A DNA stretch of 64,000 bases from Echinarachnius parma. Lineage: Eukaryota > Echinodermata > Echinoidea > Clypeasteroida > Echinarachniidae. The notes under the pieces are model-generated. The model was not told the origin of the DNA and searched no databases. It saw only the letters and a list, made by a program, of their open reading frames with translations. The position numbers and the translations under genes are program-made. The stretch is from assembly GCA_037951105.1 (NCBI GenBank), contig JBAMJV010001865.1:62001-126000 (forward strand), in the 5' to 3' direction. Below are positions 61,744 to 64,000 of the stretch, piece after piece; within the stretch, counting starts at the first letter, position 1, and each line of letters opens with the position of its first letter.

Positions 61744-61795
61744 ATTGGCTGAGGAGATTCCTTTTAACTGCTCCGTAATTGGGAATATATAAGGG
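61744..61795 (+). promoter_or_regulatory. TATA-like promoter candidate in the CASKIN intron
   Basis: Inverted CCAAT (ATTGGCT) at 61744 is followed by TATATAAGG at 61786. Upstream lie GC-richer sequence and a CACCTGTCACGGTG inverted motif (about 61725). Could be an alternative promoter, a transposon or LTR promoter, or chance; no downstream coding exon is seen. Confidence 0.3.
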
Positions 61796-62514
61796 GAAGC
61801 CTTCTAAGGAAACCGCTACGAATTGTTTGTGTGTAAAACAGTTATTTAATTATGTTGGCACTTTATTTATTTAAAAACCGTTTGTGTGATTGAGGACTGA
61901 AAGCACTAAAGATCTTTTTTCTTGATTTAAGAAAATGTGGCACTTTTACACAATATTCTTTACTTGAGGTCAAAGGGTCATTGCGATTGTACAGAAATTT
62001 TAAGGTTAATGTGGTCCTTTTGAACTTATTAAATATTAGTACTGTAGATACAACTCCAAAACCAACATTTCAGGAGAGAGAAATTAACAATTTGTATGCA
62101 TTACATACGTACAAAACTGTACATCGAAAGGAAATTTTTAGACTACTAGTACTAACTAGTCCCAGAATATCTTGATGTCTACTCTAGACTAGTCCAGACT
62201 TGGTAATGACACTGAAAAATTGAAACATCTAAATGAATTAAAAGGGATCAAGAAACCTTGTTGACATACATGTGCAACATCTGGCAAATGGATGATAAAA
62301 TGTGTATTTCTGTGATCTAATATGTCTACTGATTGGTGTATGAAAATTCCACATGTGGTAACTGGTCAATGTAATTTTCATTTTTAAACATGAACATACA
62401 ATCAAATTGCAAGACTGCGTTTGCAGACTATGTACATATCGGAGGGGTACAAATGGAGGCTCCCAGGGGCTTGGTGGCACCATGTAATTTATTTCTGATT
62501 CAACTTGTTTTAAC

Positions 62515-62835
62515 GGGAGACCCTCCCAAGCCAAGATTGAATTACCCAAGAAAACTTCACAGAGATGAGGTTCCTAAATCATTCATTATAATGTTTTCAC
62601 TTCTCAAGACTTGGTTGTACTAGAGACCCTCTCCCAAACGAGGAGAATGCATTTCCCATGACAACTTCACAGAGACGACGTTTCTAAATCTTCCATTATA
62701 AATATATTCAAGACTTGGTTTTTACTAGAGACCCTCCCCCAAAGCAGGAGAATGATTTCCCAAGATAACTTCACAGAGATGAGGTTTCTAAATCATGTAA
62801 ATGTACATGTATTAATAATGTTTTCAAGACTACAA
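62515..62835. repeat. Three-copy tandem array, ~105-bp units
   Basis: Units share GAGACCCTC-CCCAA, GA-AATG-ATTTCCCA-GA, AACTTCACAGAGA-GA-GTTTCTAAATC and CAAGACTTGGTT, starting near 62518, 62623 and 62728. Confidence 0.8.
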
Positions 62836-62904
62836 CCCTGCCATTAAATGCTAACTAGTGAATTTCTCAATCTAATGCACCATGACAGAAACATTACTGA
62901 AGTA

Positions 62905-63444
62905 TACAGGGTGGCCCCCAAAAAACGGAACGGGGCACTTCCCAAAATATAGTAACAACATGATTATGTCCATCGGATAGGGTGTCTTTTCAAATGAAAA
63001 ACGATACCAAGAACCGTCAATTTGGCAGTGTAGTTTGTGTATTAGGGCGCTGTGAATGACACCATGTCAATTTTTGCTAAGGCAGTGCTTGATAAATCGC
63101 ACTTACTGCCCGTCATATCATCGAACAACGCGAAATACCCGCGCCATTGTTAGGTGTGCATTCAGCTATGTGCCGAGAGAATGGGGATACATATTCGATG
63201 CTATTACGGGCAGGAAGTGCGATTTATCAGGCAGTGACTGGGTAAAAAATGACAAAAATGGGAACCTGACATGGTCTCACTTACGACGTCCTACAACAAA
63301 AACTACTCGTCCAAAATTACTGTTCTTGGTATTTTTTTTCATTGGAAAGGAGTCAAAGTCCTGACACTATCTGATGGACATAATCATTTTGTTACTATAT
63401 TTTGGGAGGTGCCCCGTAACGTTTTTTTTTGGCCACCCTGTATA
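62905..63444. mobile_element. Tc1/mariner-like non-autonomous element with long inverted repeats
   Basis: Starts TACAGGGTGGCCCCCAAAAAA and ends TTTTTTGGCCACCCTGTATA. The inverted repeat extends about 75 bp (ACGGGGCACTTCCCAAAATA, ATGATTATGTCCATC and complements). An inner inverted pair (GATAAATCGCACTT / AAGTGCGATTTATC) lies near 63091 and 63215. TA borders; short frames inside are not a transposase. Confidence 0.8.
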
Positions 63445-64000
63445 GGTGTCCATTTTTAAAAGGGAAACAAGTTTTCTGATCAAATTTTCTACAAATTTTG
63501 TTATCTTGTTGAACCTTTGTTAACGAATTGCAAGTTCATTGTCAATGAGGTTTAACGGTTTCAAAGGAAAAGTACTTATAAATGATTATAAATGCACAAA
63601 AGTGTCCTTATTACATTCACTGGATAAGAACATTCCACCAAAATATTTTATGATAGCACTGTAGGAACAAAAATGAACAAGTGTAGAGTGCATTATATTG
63701 TAGTTTATACACATGTTTTTGCATTCCATGTGGGCAATTTGTAAAAGCAAGGCATTCATTCATATACATTGTATTTAGTCATTCATTCATTCATTCATTC
63801 TTTCTCGATGTTAAGAAATTCCGTAGGCGAATATTCATGTGACAGAATACAGTGTAGATCAATCAAGTTGTTTATAAATATCAACATGTTTGTTCATGAC
63901 TGGACTGTGTATTATACTTCAGCTGTAACACTATATTTTGTATTTTTGTATGACAATTTTTTTCTTATTAAATATAGGCCTGTAAAAAGAAATGTTAAAG

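Larger units (their letters stand above)
53859..64000 (+). other. CASKIN first coding intron (continues off window)
   Basis: No further coding exon recognised. Filled with a SINE, several MITEs, tandem duplications and simple repeats, listed separately. 53859-55690 and 63450-64000 contain nothing I can name beyond short AT-rich and ATTC repeats (63777-63800). Confidence 0.55.

Noticed and set aside
63056..63364. 102-codon frame as a transposase
   Set aside because: Lies inside a short inverted-repeat element and shows no DDE/D motif or helix-turn-helix pattern.

Overview
This is eukaryotic, intron-rich, AT-rich genomic DNA from an animal. It holds four protein-coding genes whose short exons are separated by kilobase introns full of small transposons and simple repeats. 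The proteins have clear vertebrate counterparts. The repeat landscape (TA- and TTAA-flanked MITEs, a CCTCCGCC / VRPSVRP-type interspersed repeat, tRNA-derived SINEs, huge GATT and CAC tracts) points to a marine invertebrate, most likely a deuterostome such as an echinoderm. The taxon is inference; the sequence does not prove it.

Layout: (1) 1-15835, + strand: GSPT1, the eRF3 translation-termination GTPase. The 5' end lies off the window and a long 3' UTR runs to about 19.9 kb. (2) 21731-33606, + strand: a complete WDR13 gene in 14 exons (486 codons), with a 3' UTR to about 35.05 kb. (3) 46793-39110, - strand: a complete PGS1 gene (mitochondrial phosphatidylglycerophosphate synthase) in 9 exons (691 codons), convergent with WDR13. 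(4) 53768-53858, + strand: the first coding exon of a CASKIN-type scaffold gene; the remaining 10 kb is its first intron, and the gene continues beyond the window. These are unrelated housekeeping or neuronal genes; nothing suggests they work as one pathway.

The most striking feature is not a gene. Over and over, in all three long genes, a segment of an exon plus the adjoining intron has been duplicated in tandem. The result is truncated fossil exons beside one intact copy. Copies upstream of the intact exon keep the acceptor and lose the donor; most copies downstream keep the donor side and lose the acceptor. At least twelve exon edges are affected, including five copies of a GSPT1 N-terminal exon, three of a WDR13 WD-repeat exon and about five of the PGS1 terminal exon. 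Non-coding stretches show the same local tandem duplication (the GSPT1 3' UTR, the PGS1-CASKIN intergenic region, the CASKIN intron).

Other notable structures are a 2.6-kb near-perfect palindrome inside a GSPT1 intron, with a younger MITE inserted in only one arm, a second 1.3-kb foldback in a WDR13 intron, a roughly 334-bp CAC tract in a PGS1 intron, and many MITEs with visible terminal inverted repeats and target duplications. I saw no convincing functional tRNA, rRNA, snoRNA or miRNA gene, and no intact transposase or reverse transcriptase.
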